From contig JAHEKD010000019.1 of NCBI GenBank assembly GCA_024638545.1, positions 1 through 12,531 of the forward strand: DNA of 12,531 nucleotides, read 5' to 3'. Both the position numbers and the translations under genes were made by a program. Under the pieces are notes generated by a model, which worked only from the letters and a program-made list of their open reading frames with translations, had not been told where the DNA came from and did not search any database. Source of the DNA: Gammaproteobacteria bacterium (GTDB lineage: Bacteria; Pseudomonadota; Gammaproteobacteria; Arenicellales; JAHEKD01). Positions 6,835-12,531 of this stretch are shown piece by piece (position 1 is the stretch's first letter; each line of letters starts with the position of its first letter).

Positions 6835-7346
6835 ATATTTTACTTAAACTATTTCTGTTCACATCCGCGTTTAATATACTTGGATTTTATCCACCAGTAT
6901 TGACTGCCCAGGATAATGCTACCTTCACCACGACATCTCTGACGCCAGAGACTGCACTTAAAGCAGCTCAGGCTGCACTGAATCATTGCCGTGAGCAGGG
7001 TTATCAAGTTGCTGTTGCAGTCGTTAATCGATCAGGAAATGTGCAGGTGATTCTGAGGGATCGCCACGCCGGCGCACATACACCTGATACGGCAGCGGGC
7101 AAAGCCTGGACGGCGGTTAGTTTTCGTACAAACACCTCGGAGTTAACGGAACTGGCACAGCCCGGTACCGGAATAAATGGCGTTCGGGATTTGCCGAATG
7201 TTGTTGTTCTTGGTGGTGGAATGTTGATTGAGGCAGCCGGTTCAATCATCGCCGGCATTGGTGTCTCTGGTGCGCCCGGTGGTGAGTCTGACGATGCCTG
7301 CGCACAAGCCGGTATTGACGCAATTGAAGAGCAGATTCAGTTTTAA
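6831..7346 (+). CDS. Secreted GlcG/HbpS-family (DUF336) protein
   Basis: A 171-residue protein with a signal peptide (hydrophobic residues 3-26, ending VLTAQ). The mature part follows the GlcG/HbpS fold: a long helix (LTPETALKAAQAALNHCREQGYQ), the strand VAVAVVNRSGNVQVILRDRHAG, then HTPDTAAGKAWTAVSFRTNTSEL and a Gly-rich end VVVLGGGMLIEAAGSIIAGIGVSGAPGG. HbpS, an extracellular member, binds heme and senses redox state; heme binding here is a family-based guess. The gene sits between the thioredoxin and acidic-peptide genes, linked by ATGA overlap on its 5' side. Its role in sulfur oxidation is not evident from the sequence. Confidence 0.8.
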   Translation: MNILLKLFLFTSAFNILGFYPPVLTAQDNATFTTTSLTPETALKAAQAALNHCREQGYQVAVAVVNRSGNVQVILRDRHAGAHTPDTAAGKAWTAVSFRTNTSELTELAQPGTGINGVRDLPNVVVLGGGMLIEAAGSIIAGIGVSGAPGGESDDACAQAGIDAIEEQIQF

Positions 7347-7353
7347 CCGGTTT

Positions 7354-7358
7354 GGAGG
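7354..7358 (+). promoter_or_regulatory. Ribosome binding site of the acidic peptide gene
   Basis: GGAGG lies 8 bases before the ATG at 7367. This shows that the small gene is likely translated and that the upstream TTG at 7352 is not its start. Confidence 0.65.
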
Positions 7359-7366
7359 AAATATGT

Positions 7367-7555
7367 ATGAAATGTAACTACTTATTATCACAAATCCTCA
7401 AAATTATATTTATATTTTCAATGACTGTGAATGCATGGGCAATAGTTGAGCCACCTTCATGTACAGCACAGGCACAAATTTTAGATCAGTCTGAGACTGA
7501 TAGTGCCGACAGTGCGGATGATGAAGAAGAGGACGAAGAACCCGAGTGCGATTAA
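7367..7555 (+). CDS. Small secreted acidic peptide, unknown function
   Basis: A 62-residue protein not recognised as any family. Residues 1-25 form a good Sec signal (Lys, then hydrophobic LLSQILKIIFIFSMTV, then NAWA). The predicted mature chain is about 37 residues. It has about 15 Asp/Glu, no Lys, Arg or His, and two cysteines, one near each end (SCTAQ and PECD). The end is a run of acidic residues (DDEEEDEE). It is cotranscribed between the HbpS-like gene (20-bp gap) and the rhodanese gene (46-bp gap), with a strong ribosome binding site. It could bind metal, bind a basic surface of a Sox protein, or be a disulfide/persulfide carrier; none of these is shown. Real translation is likely but not proven. 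Confidence 0.6.
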   Translation: MKCNYLLSQILKIIFIFSMTVNAWAIVEPPSCTAQAQILDQSETDSADSADDEEEDEEPECD

Positions 7556-7601
7556 ATTTTTGTATTTAAACAGCAATAACACACAGATAGAGGATACTAG
7601 T

Positions 7602-8255
7602 ATGAAAACTATAATGATGTTCGTATTATCCATTAGCCTGGGACTGTCGTTGAATTCCATGGCTCAGGATATGGAAGTTAAAATAACGCCCGATCTCGAA
7701 TCAGTCGACGTCACGCATGAGGGCGAAACAATTTCCATCATGAGAAGCCAGGACACAGAAAACACTATCACCAAGAGTTTCTCAAAAACATCAAGGCCCT
7801 GTCCGCCATTTTGTATACAGCCCATGTCCCTGGCCCCCGGGGTAGAAACCATTGGTGAAGTTGAAATGCTGGATTATCTGGCTAAAGTTGAGTCAGGGGA
7901 CGACACAATTGTCGTTATCGACTCGAGAACCCCTGACTGGTTTGAGCGAGGCACCATTCCTGGCGCAATAAATCTACCCTGGACGGCTTTGAATCCTGCT
8001 CAGGGCGCAGACCCGCTCTCTATTGCAGATATTATGCAAGAGATTTACGGTGTCGCCGAAAATGAGGGCCTGTTTGACTTTAGCAATGCAAAAACGGCTG
8101 TAATGTTCTGTAACGGTATGTGGTGCGGTCAATCTCCAAATAATATAAAAAATCTGCTCAAGTTTGGTTATCCGGCGCACAAGATTAAATGGTACCGTGG
8201 CGGCATGCAGGATTGGGAAATACTGGGTCTGACTACAGTTAAGCCCTCCAGCTGA
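7602..8255 (+). CDS. soxL: Secreted single-domain rhodanese (SoxL-like)
   Basis: A 217-residue protein from the ATG at 7602, with TAGAGGA 7 bases upstream; an earlier in-frame start at 7503 would lie inside the preceding gene and is rejected. A signal peptide ends near Ala21 (NSMA-Q). After a linker comes C67-P-P-F-C71. The rhodanese domain follows (VVIDSRTPDWFERGTIPGAINLPW). Its active-site loop begins at Cys170 in FCNGMWCGQS, with a second cysteine, Cys175, in the same loop, and it closes with YRGGMQDWEILGL. Rhodaneses move sulfane sulfur to thiol acceptors. SoxL is the periplasmic rhodanese encoded at the end of soxBXAKL in purple sulfur bacteria, and this protein fits that position; the symbol is a positional and family match. 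Confidence 0.8.
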   Translation: MKTIMMFVLSISLGLSLNSMAQDMEVKITPDLESVDVTHEGETISIMRSQDTENTITKSFSKTSRPCPPFCIQPMSLAPGVETIGEVEMLDYLAKVESGDDTIVVIDSRTPDWFERGTIPGAINLPWTALNPAQGADPLSIADIMQEIYGVAENEGLFDFSNAKTAVMFCNGMWCGQSPNNIKNLLKFGYPAHKIKWYRGGMQDWEILGLTTVKPSS

Positions 8256-8443
8256 TATAAAAATTTCTAAATCACTCTCTGGGTGGACTCTTGCTCACCG
8301 AAAGATGGGCTGCAAGGGCTTGTTTATGATCAAAAATTGTTTACTAAACTGCCGAACTGACTAAAACAGGACTGTCTTATTCACATGTTTAAGGAGGGTG
8401 AGGCTGTTTAGCTCTGTGCTTATCTTAACAGAGCGCCGCAGAG
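8256..8443. other. Intergenic region between convergent sox cluster and lipase gene
   Basis: This 188-bp stretch has no credible open frame. A 7-bp stem GCTCTGT/ACAGAGC (8411-8417 and 8428-8434) lies 10 bases past the stop of the minus-strand lipase gene and could contribute to termination, but it has no T-run. No clear intrinsic terminator was found after the rhodanese gene. Confidence 0.35.
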
Positions 8444-9211
8444 TTATAGTTCAGGTTCTGTTTCACGTGTAAATCTTCCATTTTTAAGAAAGGCTACTGT
8501 TTGTTTTGCAACCTCGCTGTTATAGCGCATTGCGGAGTGACCGGTCTCGATGATCGTAAAGTCGGTCATTGCACTTTCAATTTTAGTTGATTCAACGCTG
8601 ATTAGTCCGTCATCCAATCCTGGCAGTATGTCTTCGTTATCTGAATCTGAAACACCCGCAATCACCCCAACAGCGTAGTAGGGTAGTTTCAATGAATTCG
8701 GGAAACTGTTATCGTCGGTTCCTAACGCCAGTGCCGTTGGCCCAAGAAATTGCACCCACCACTTATGTCGAAACTTATCGATAATTTCAGCGCCCTGGTT
8801 TGGTGTGCCGATCAGAACCACACGGCCCAGATTTTCAACCCGATTGTCCTGAAGGTAGGCACGAATAAACAAGCCTCCCAGCGAATGCCCGACAAAGTGC
8901 ACAGCATGATTATGCCCTGCACAGCACATCTGTATTTGCCTGCCGATGTCGGCGAGAATTTCATCCCGGGTACCGGTGATCGATTTATAGCCGATTCGCT
9001 GCACCAGGAAGCCGGCACGCTCCAGTCTCGAAGCAAGTTTCCACATCGCTATCTTGCTCCGCGCCAGCCCGTGCAGTAATACGACTAGCTCCCTGTCATT
9101 TGCATTTTCGACTCCAGCGTCATGCCTAGCAGCTGGTGTCGTACAGCCTAATAGTGCTGCCAGGAGCAAGACTGTTAAACACCCAGCATAATATTTTACG
9201 GTGGGATACAT
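8444..9211 (-). CDS. Lipoprotein alpha/beta hydrolase (lipase/PGAP1-like)
   Basis: A 255-residue protein. Residues 9-23 form a lipoprotein signal with lipobox L-L-G-C23, so it is probably lipid-anchored. The alpha/beta-hydrolase core shows HG (residues 47-48, oxyanion region), the nucleophile elbow G-H-S110-L-G-G, a likely catalytic Asp200/Asp201 (LDDGLISVES) and His225 (ETGHSAM). The order and the IGTPNQGAE segment resemble bacterial triacylglycerol lipases and PGAP1-like esterases. Substrate is unknown. The gene stands alone, convergent with the sox cluster and divergent from the dienelactone hydrolase gene; a TATAAT-like -10 box on the minus strand lies at 9251-9246, with no good -35 box. 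Confidence 0.85.
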   Translation of the reverse strand: MYPTVKYYAGCLTVLLLAALLGCTTPAARHDAGVENANDRELVVLLHGLARSKIAMWKLASRLERAGFLVQRIGYKSITGTRDEILADIGRQIQMCCAGHNHAVHFVGHSLGGLFIRAYLQDNRVENLGRVVLIGTPNQGAEIIDKFRHKWWVQFLGPTALALGTDDNSFPNSLKLPYYAVGVIAGVSDSDNEDILPGLDDGLISVESTKIESAMTDFTIIETGHSAMRYNSEVAKQTVAFLKNGRFTRETEPEL

Positions 9212-9618
9212 TTTCTATAGAATCTTTAATAAGGCAGTACTTGACATTATAGTGCGGTATCTGACATTTTTATTACCAGTATCATGATTTTTAATCCTAA
9301 TAACCGGTATGTGATGAAGACGTGAAAACAGTGTAATCTCTAAATCAATATCATAGTTATCAAGACCTGCAATAAATTAAAACGCCCTACAGCTGAACCT
9401 GACCCGGTTCTTTTATGCACTGATGGTGTAATTAGCAGTAGTGATTTTTCAGGCTATTTGAATCCGATCGATGCAATGATCGGGTCAACTCGGGCACTCT
9501 GCACTGCTACTAAAAAATTTCAGTCGTCGTTGAACGCCGAATATCGTTCGATTGAGGTAGATTAATCATCAGATGCTGATAAAATCAGCGTCGTAAAACC
9601 AATTCGAGGAGAACCCGT
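9212..9618. other. Long intergenic region between divergent hydrolase genes
   Basis: This 407-bp stretch has no gene with a clear start and ribosome binding site. It holds a stop-free plus-strand frame (9344-9565, 73 codons, no early ATG/GTG/TTG), a CCGATC/GATCGG hairpin (9464-9469 and 9478-9483), and a 9-bp stem with one G-T pair and an AAA loop (9572-9592) shortly before the dienelactone hydrolase ribosome binding site. The TATAAT-like -10 box for the lipase gene is at 9246-9251. Confidence 0.5.
9572..9592 (+). promoter_or_regulatory. Hairpin upstream of the dienelactone hydrolase gene
   Basis: GATGCTGAT and ATCAGCGTC pair over 9 bp (one T-G pair) around an AAA loop. It lies 11 bases before the GAGGAG ribosome binding site, so if transcribed it would be part of the 5' leader. 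No T-run follows, so it is not a standard terminator. Confidence 0.35.
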
Positions 9619-10407
9619 ATGAAAAAAATGACTATTGCCGCCTGCACTACTTTTTTAATTTTTCAAACTGTTCATGCCAAAATCGTCACTGAAGAGATCA
9701 GCTACGAGCATGGTGAAACCACATTCACAGGTTTTATTGCTTACGATGACAGTATCAGCGACAAAACGCCGGGTATCCTTGTCGTACATGAGTGGTGGGG
9801 ACATAATGATTATGTGCGTGACAGGGCCAGACAACTTGCTGAACTTGGGTATACGGCTTTCGCACTGGACATGTATGGTGACGGCAAGCTGGCAACACAT
9901 CCCGAAGATGCCAAGGCCTTCATGACCGAGGCCCTGGAAAATAAAGAAGTAGCAACTGCCCGATTCCAGAGTGCCGTGGAGTTATTGCAATCGCAGGATA
10001 GCGTTGATGCAGAAAAAATCTCTGCAATCGGCTACTGTTTTGGCGGAGGTGTAGTACTTAACATGGCCCGGCAGGGTATGGATCTTGACAGTGTAGTCAG
10101 TTTTCATGGCAGTCTTGCGCCCTATGGCCCTGTGGAAAAGGGTAATGTCAAAGCAAAAATTCTGGTGCTGAACGGTGCCGATGATCCTTTCGTCAGTGCT
10201 GATGCGATTTCAGAATTTAAACAGGAAATGGATACGGCAGGTGCTGAATATGAGTTCGTTAATTATCCGGGCGCGGTACATGCATTTACCAATCCTGGCG
10301 CGACACAGGTTGGTGAAAAATTTGAAATGCCGCTTGCCTATAATGAACAGGCAGATGAACGATCGTGGGAGGCCATGAAGGCCTTATTTGACAGTATTTA
10401 TAAATAA
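9619..10407 (+). CDS. Secreted dienelactone hydrolase family protein
   Basis: A 262-residue protein with a signal peptide (residues 1-20, ending VHA), so it acts outside the cytoplasm. The alpha/beta-hydrolase features are those of dienelactone hydrolases: the motif HEWWGHNDYVRDRARQLAELG near residues 56-76, the cysteine nucleophile elbow G138-Y-C140-F-G-G, Asp189 (GADDPFV) and His221 (GAVHAF). The Cys-Asp-His triad matches true dienelactone hydrolases, but exported relatives without other aromatic-degradation genes nearby usually have unknown substrates. GAGGAG 9 bases before the ATG supports the start. It appears monocistronic. Confidence 0.88.
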   Translation: MKKMTIAACTTFLIFQTVHAKIVTEEISYEHGETTFTGFIAYDDSISDKTPGILVVHEWWGHNDYVRDRARQLAELGYTAFALDMYGDGKLATHPEDAKAFMTEALENKEVATARFQSAVELLQSQDSVDAEKISAIGYCFGGGVVLNMARQGMDLDSVVSFHGSLAPYGPVEKGNVKAKILVLNGADDPFVSADAISEFKQEMDTAGAEYEFVNYPGAVHAFTNPGATQVGEKFEMPLAYNEQADERSWEAMKALFDSIYK

Positions 10408-10725
10408 TTACGTCGACGATTTACCCATGCTTCGCTTAATTTACGGTCATGGAAAGCTGCCTGCTGCTCTAGCCCGCATTTCTCACCGGACTTCGTAGCG
10501 AGACGGTTAAAGGATGCGTCCTGTATGGGTTTTACGACCAAAGGCCGGCATTATGTTATCAGCATATGTGCCGGCACAAGGGCCCTCAGGCATCGTTGAC
10601 ACTATGTTGAGGACCCTGACCGAGTAAAATGCCCACAGGGCGTGGCAAGGGACCGTCGCGGTAGTAGGGTGGTGAGAAATGCGGGCTAGAGTTACATAGT
10701 TATTAATAGATCTATGGGTATTGAT
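10408..10725. other. Non-coding region between convergent genes, mostly the inverted-repeat element
   Basis: This 318-bp stretch between the dienelactone hydrolase and MFS genes is occupied mainly by the 10467-10691 element. The remaining flanks (10408-10466 and 10692-10725) show no gene. No separate terminator with a T-run was found for either neighbour; the element itself is palindromic and could serve both. Confidence 0.5.
10467..10691. repeat. 225-bp element with perfect 21-bp terminal inverted repeats (MITE-like)
   Basis: The arms at 10467-10487 and 10671-10691 are exact reverse complements (left arm includes CTAGCCCGCATTTCTCACC). The 183-bp interior has no open frame of note but several further hairpins: GCCGGCA/TGCCGGC (10544-10550 and 10569-10575), a 10-bp stem with one mismatch (10579-10588 and 10608-10617), and ACCG-TCG-CGGT (10652-10662). 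Size, terminal repeats and lack of coding capacity fit a non-autonomous insertion element. The outermost CTCTAG/CTAGAG could include a CTAG target duplication, but as CTAG is a palindrome this cannot be decided here. Confidence 0.65.
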
Positions 10726-11949
10726 TCAGTTTTGCTGATGTAACAACTGCTTTTCTCTGAAGATGACGTAGCGAATTGAAATTACCGCAAGTATAGATGT
10801 GCTGAGCATGATCCATAATAATGGGGATGCACCAGTTCCGGGTATAAGTAATACACCAGCCAATGCGCTTAATGTAGCGCCGCCGCTGATCATGATTGCA
10901 CCACCCAGGCCAGACGCTGTACCGGCAAGATGCGGGCGAACTGCAAGCATTCCCGCTGCCGCATTCGGGATTGTCATGCCGTTACCCAGGCCTACGAGAA
11001 CCATAAAACCAAAAAAGCCAAGTGGATGGCTAAAGCCGGACCTGATTAAGATAGATGAAAAAAAAACACCTGATAGCGTAATTAAAGTACCCCAATACAC
11101 CATGTTATTTATGCCAATTCGACGGGAGAATTTGCCTGAGAGGAAATTACCCATAAAATAACCGACGGCGGGTGAACCAAAAAACAAGCCCAGTTCCCTG
11201 GAAGAGAGGCCGTATACCTCAGTGCCGACAAAAGTTGCGCCGCCGAGATAGGCGAAGAACACACCTGATGCGAATGCTGAGGCCAGTGCATAGCCCCAGA
11301 AGCGGGGTGACATGAATAATTCCGGGTATTCGCGAAACTGCTGTCCTAACGTATTTTCGCTTTTCGGGGCGGTTTCGCCAAGATCCGACCAGCTTAACCA
11401 CAATAGTATTGCGCCCAGTCCAAACAGCAGCATAAAATTGGATTTCCAGCCGAACGTTTCATCAAGCATTCCGCCGATTGCCGGCCCTATCATCGGCACC
11501 ACGGCCATTCCCATAGTGACATAGGCAATCATAGATGCAGCCTGATCTGGTGGTGCGGTATCGCTGATAACTGCACGCGAGAGAACCAGGGTCACAACCA
11601 CCGCCGCCTGCATCATACGAAAACCTAAGAACATTTCTGCACTGGTGGCCAGAATGCAGCCCAGCGTTGCGATAAGAAAGAAGATCAAACCGCCAAGGAT
11701 GATGGGGCGGCGGCCGTACTTGTCTGAAACAGGGCCAATAAGCAGTTGCAGCACAGCATTGACGGCCAGATAAATCGCGACTGATAATTGCATTATCCGG
11801 TACTCGGTGTCAAAGTATCCCGTCATGTTTGACAGGCTGGGCAAAAATATAGTCATCGCCAATGCCTGTAAACCGGTTAAGAGGATTAACGTCAGAATGT
11901 GTGGCGGTGAGGTGCTATCGAGGAATCGAACACTTCGAATTTCATTCAT
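10726..11949 (-). CDS. Bcr/CflA-family MFS multidrug transporter
   Basis: A 407-residue inner-membrane protein with about 12 hydrophobic segments. The early FLPSLSNM after the first membrane helix and the MFS motif A G72-P-V-S-D-K-Y-G-R-R-P82 between helices 2 and 3 are typical of the drug:H+ antiporter 12-TM (Bcr/CflA) group. The segment GPAIGGMLDETFGWKSNF corresponds to motif C of helix 5. Members export bicyclomycin, chloramphenicol and other small molecules, or sulfonamides; the substrate cannot be told here. No good Shine-Dalgarno is seen before the ATG at 11949. A REP-like hairpin lies upstream. No functional link to the sox cluster is apparent. Confidence 0.88.
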   Translation of the reverse strand: MNEIRSVRFLDSTSPPHILTLILLTGLQALAMTIFLPSLSNMTGYFDTEYRIMQLSVAIYLAVNAVLQLLIGPVSDKYGRRPIILGGLIFFLIATLGCILATSAEMFLGFRMMQAAVVVTLVLSRAVISDTAPPDQAASMIAYVTMGMAVVPMIGPAIGGMLDETFGWKSNFMLLFGLGAILLWLSWSDLGETAPKSENTLGQQFREYPELFMSPRFWGYALASAFASGVFFAYLGGATFVGTEVYGLSSRELGLFFGSPAVGYFMGNFLSGKFSRRIGINNMVYWGTLITLSGVFFSSILIRSGFSHPLGFFGFMVLVGLGNGMTIPNAAAGMLAVRPHLAGTASGLGGAIMISGGATLSALAGVLLIPGTGASPLLWIMLSTSILAVISIRYVIFREKQLLHQQN

Positions 11950-11995
11950 GATGTGGATTCTAACTGATTCAATTTAAAAGCGGTCTTTTTAAAAT

Positions 11996-12032
11996 GGGGA
12001 CGGAGGGATTAAAAATTAATCCCTCCGTCCCC
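11996..12032. repeat. Perfect 17-bp-stem hairpin (REP-like; also possible terminator)
   Basis: GGGGACGGAGGGATTAA (11996-12012) and its exact reverse complement (12016-12032) flank an AAA loop. On the minus strand it lies 12 bases past the stop of the DUF2058 gene and is followed by ATTTT, so it could be an intrinsic terminator. The GGGGACGGAGGGATTA sequence resembles dispersed palindromes I recall from gammaproteobacterial genomes, often linked to REP-associated transposases; this is from memory and unchecked. Confidence 0.75.
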
Positions 12033-12044
12033 TATAGCTTATGC

Positions 12045-12531
12045 TTACCACATCAGGTCATCCGGTATCTCAAACTGCGCATAATAGTCATCATTTAAAT
12101 CTTTTTCTGTCTGTTGTTCCCGGTCTTCGTTTGAAACGAGCACCGCGCTTTCATCGCGTTGCTGAATTTTATCCGCTATAGGTTTGGGTACGACTTCATA
12201 AGCACTGCCCATGCGGACGATGCACAGCCGTCCTCGACTTAATTCGTGTGACATGTTTTTCGTGACGAGTATTTTCTTAATAACATTCTGGTCATTAAAA
12301 TTGTATTCTAATTCTGCCTTTTCCCTGTCCAGCCTGTATTGTTCAACAAGCTGAACTATTTGTGCTGCAAGGGCTTTTTTATCAGCCAACTGCTTTTGTT
12401 GAAGATTCAATTGGCGATCCAGTTCGCGCTGCTGTTGGCGTCTTTTTTCGCTTTCCTTGTTGTTGTAATACAACAGACCAGCCAGTCGGATCCACACCGA
12501 TGCTGGAGCCGACTTTCGGTTACAGTCAATG
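12045..12531 (-). CDS. DUF2058 (YaiL-like) protein, 5' end not in window
   Basis: The frame is open to the window edge, giving at least 162 residues; the GTG at 12497 is a possible but unsupported start. The C-terminal 120 residues match the YaiL/DUF2058 pattern: a Gln/Arg/Lys-rich coiled coil (ELDRQLNLQQKQLADKKALA), then NFNDQNVIKKILV, GRLCIVRMGSAYEVVP, ADKIQQRD and the terminal AQFEIPDDLMW, nearly the same as the E. coli YaiL ending. The family is common in gammaproteobacteria and was once labelled nucleoprotein/polynucleotide-associated; its function is not established. The N-terminal residues in view do not show the QLLKAGL-type start usual for the family, so the 5' part may be divergent, rearranged, or lie beyond the edge. 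Confidence 0.8.
   Translation of the reverse strand, partial: IDCNRKSAPASVWIRLAGLLYYNNKESEKRRQQQRELDRQLNLQQKQLADKKALAAQIVQLVEQYRLDREKAELEYNFNDQNVIKKILVTKNMSHELSRGRLCIVRMGSAYEVVPKPIADKIQQRDESAVLVSNEDREQQTEKDLNDDYYAQFEIPDDLMW

Noticed and set aside
7503..7601. N-terminal extension of the rhodanese gene from position 7503
   Set aside because: It overlaps the acidic peptide gene, and the ATG at 7602 has its own ribosome binding site and begins a clear signal peptide.
8750..9079. 109-residue plus-strand frame opposite the lipase gene
   Set aside because: The minus-strand lipase has a lipobox, a GHSLGG elbow and a full triad; the opposite frame has none of these.
9241..9270. TTGACA followed by a second TGACATTTT 20 bp later, considered as a promoter or tandem operator
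   Set aside because: No matching -10 box lies 16-18 bp downstream on the plus strand, and two short copies are not enough for an operator call.
1..12531. CRISPR arrays, tRNA or rRNA genes
   Set aside because: No regularly spaced repeats, tRNA-like cloverleaf ends or rRNA segments were seen on either strand by eye.

Overview
This window looks like the chromosome of a sulfur-oxidising gammaproteobacterium with moderate GC content. The lineage is suggested by an SoxXYZA/K/L-type sox gene set, a DUF2058 (YaiL-like) protein ending in PDDLMW, a Bcr/CflA-type transporter and a REP-like hairpin. The placement rests on recognised families only and no species is claimed.

Layout. (1) 1-1046: the 3' part of a Na+/phosphate cotransporter gene (+). 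(2) 1315-1641 (-): an ArsR-family repressor of the BigR/SqrR type, with the two cysteines used by that group to sense persulfide. It is divergent from (3) 1778-8255 (+), a long, tightly packed thiosulfate-oxidation (sox) cluster: soxC, soxD, soxX, soxY, soxZ, soxA, soxK, a secreted thioredoxin-fold protein, a secreted GlcG/HbpS-family protein, a 62-residue secreted and extremely acidic peptide, and a secreted SoxL-like rhodanese. (4) 8444-9211 (-): a lipoprotein alpha/beta hydrolase. (5) 9212-9618: a 407-bp non-coding stretch. (6) 9619-10407 (+): a secreted dienelactone hydrolase. (7) 10408-10725: a non-coding stretch holding a 225-bp element with perfect 21-bp terminal inverted repeats. (8) 10726-11949 (-): a Bcr/CflA-like MFS drug transporter. 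(9) 11996-12032: a perfect 17-bp-stem hairpin. (10) 12045-12531 (-): a DUF2058 protein gene running off the window edge.

How the genes work together. SoxYZ carries the sulfur substrate on the Cys of the SoxY GGCGG tail. SoxXA, with SoxK, oxidatively conjugates thiosulfate to it, and SoxCD oxidises the bound sulfane sulfur. SoxB, the thiol sulfate esterase needed to finish the cycle, is not in this window and must be elsewhere if the pathway is complete. The thioredoxin, GlcG/HbpS protein, acidic peptide and rhodanese form an exported accessory module at the end of the operon.

The clearest regulatory signal is a pair of matching operator-like dyads (18 of 22 positions identical). One lies between the repressor gene and soxC and the other just upstream of soxX. 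They suggest that a single persulfide-responsive repressor controls its own gene, soxCD and soxXYZA onward. The least explained protein is the 62-residue acidic peptide. The least explained DNA is the 225-bp inverted-repeat element.
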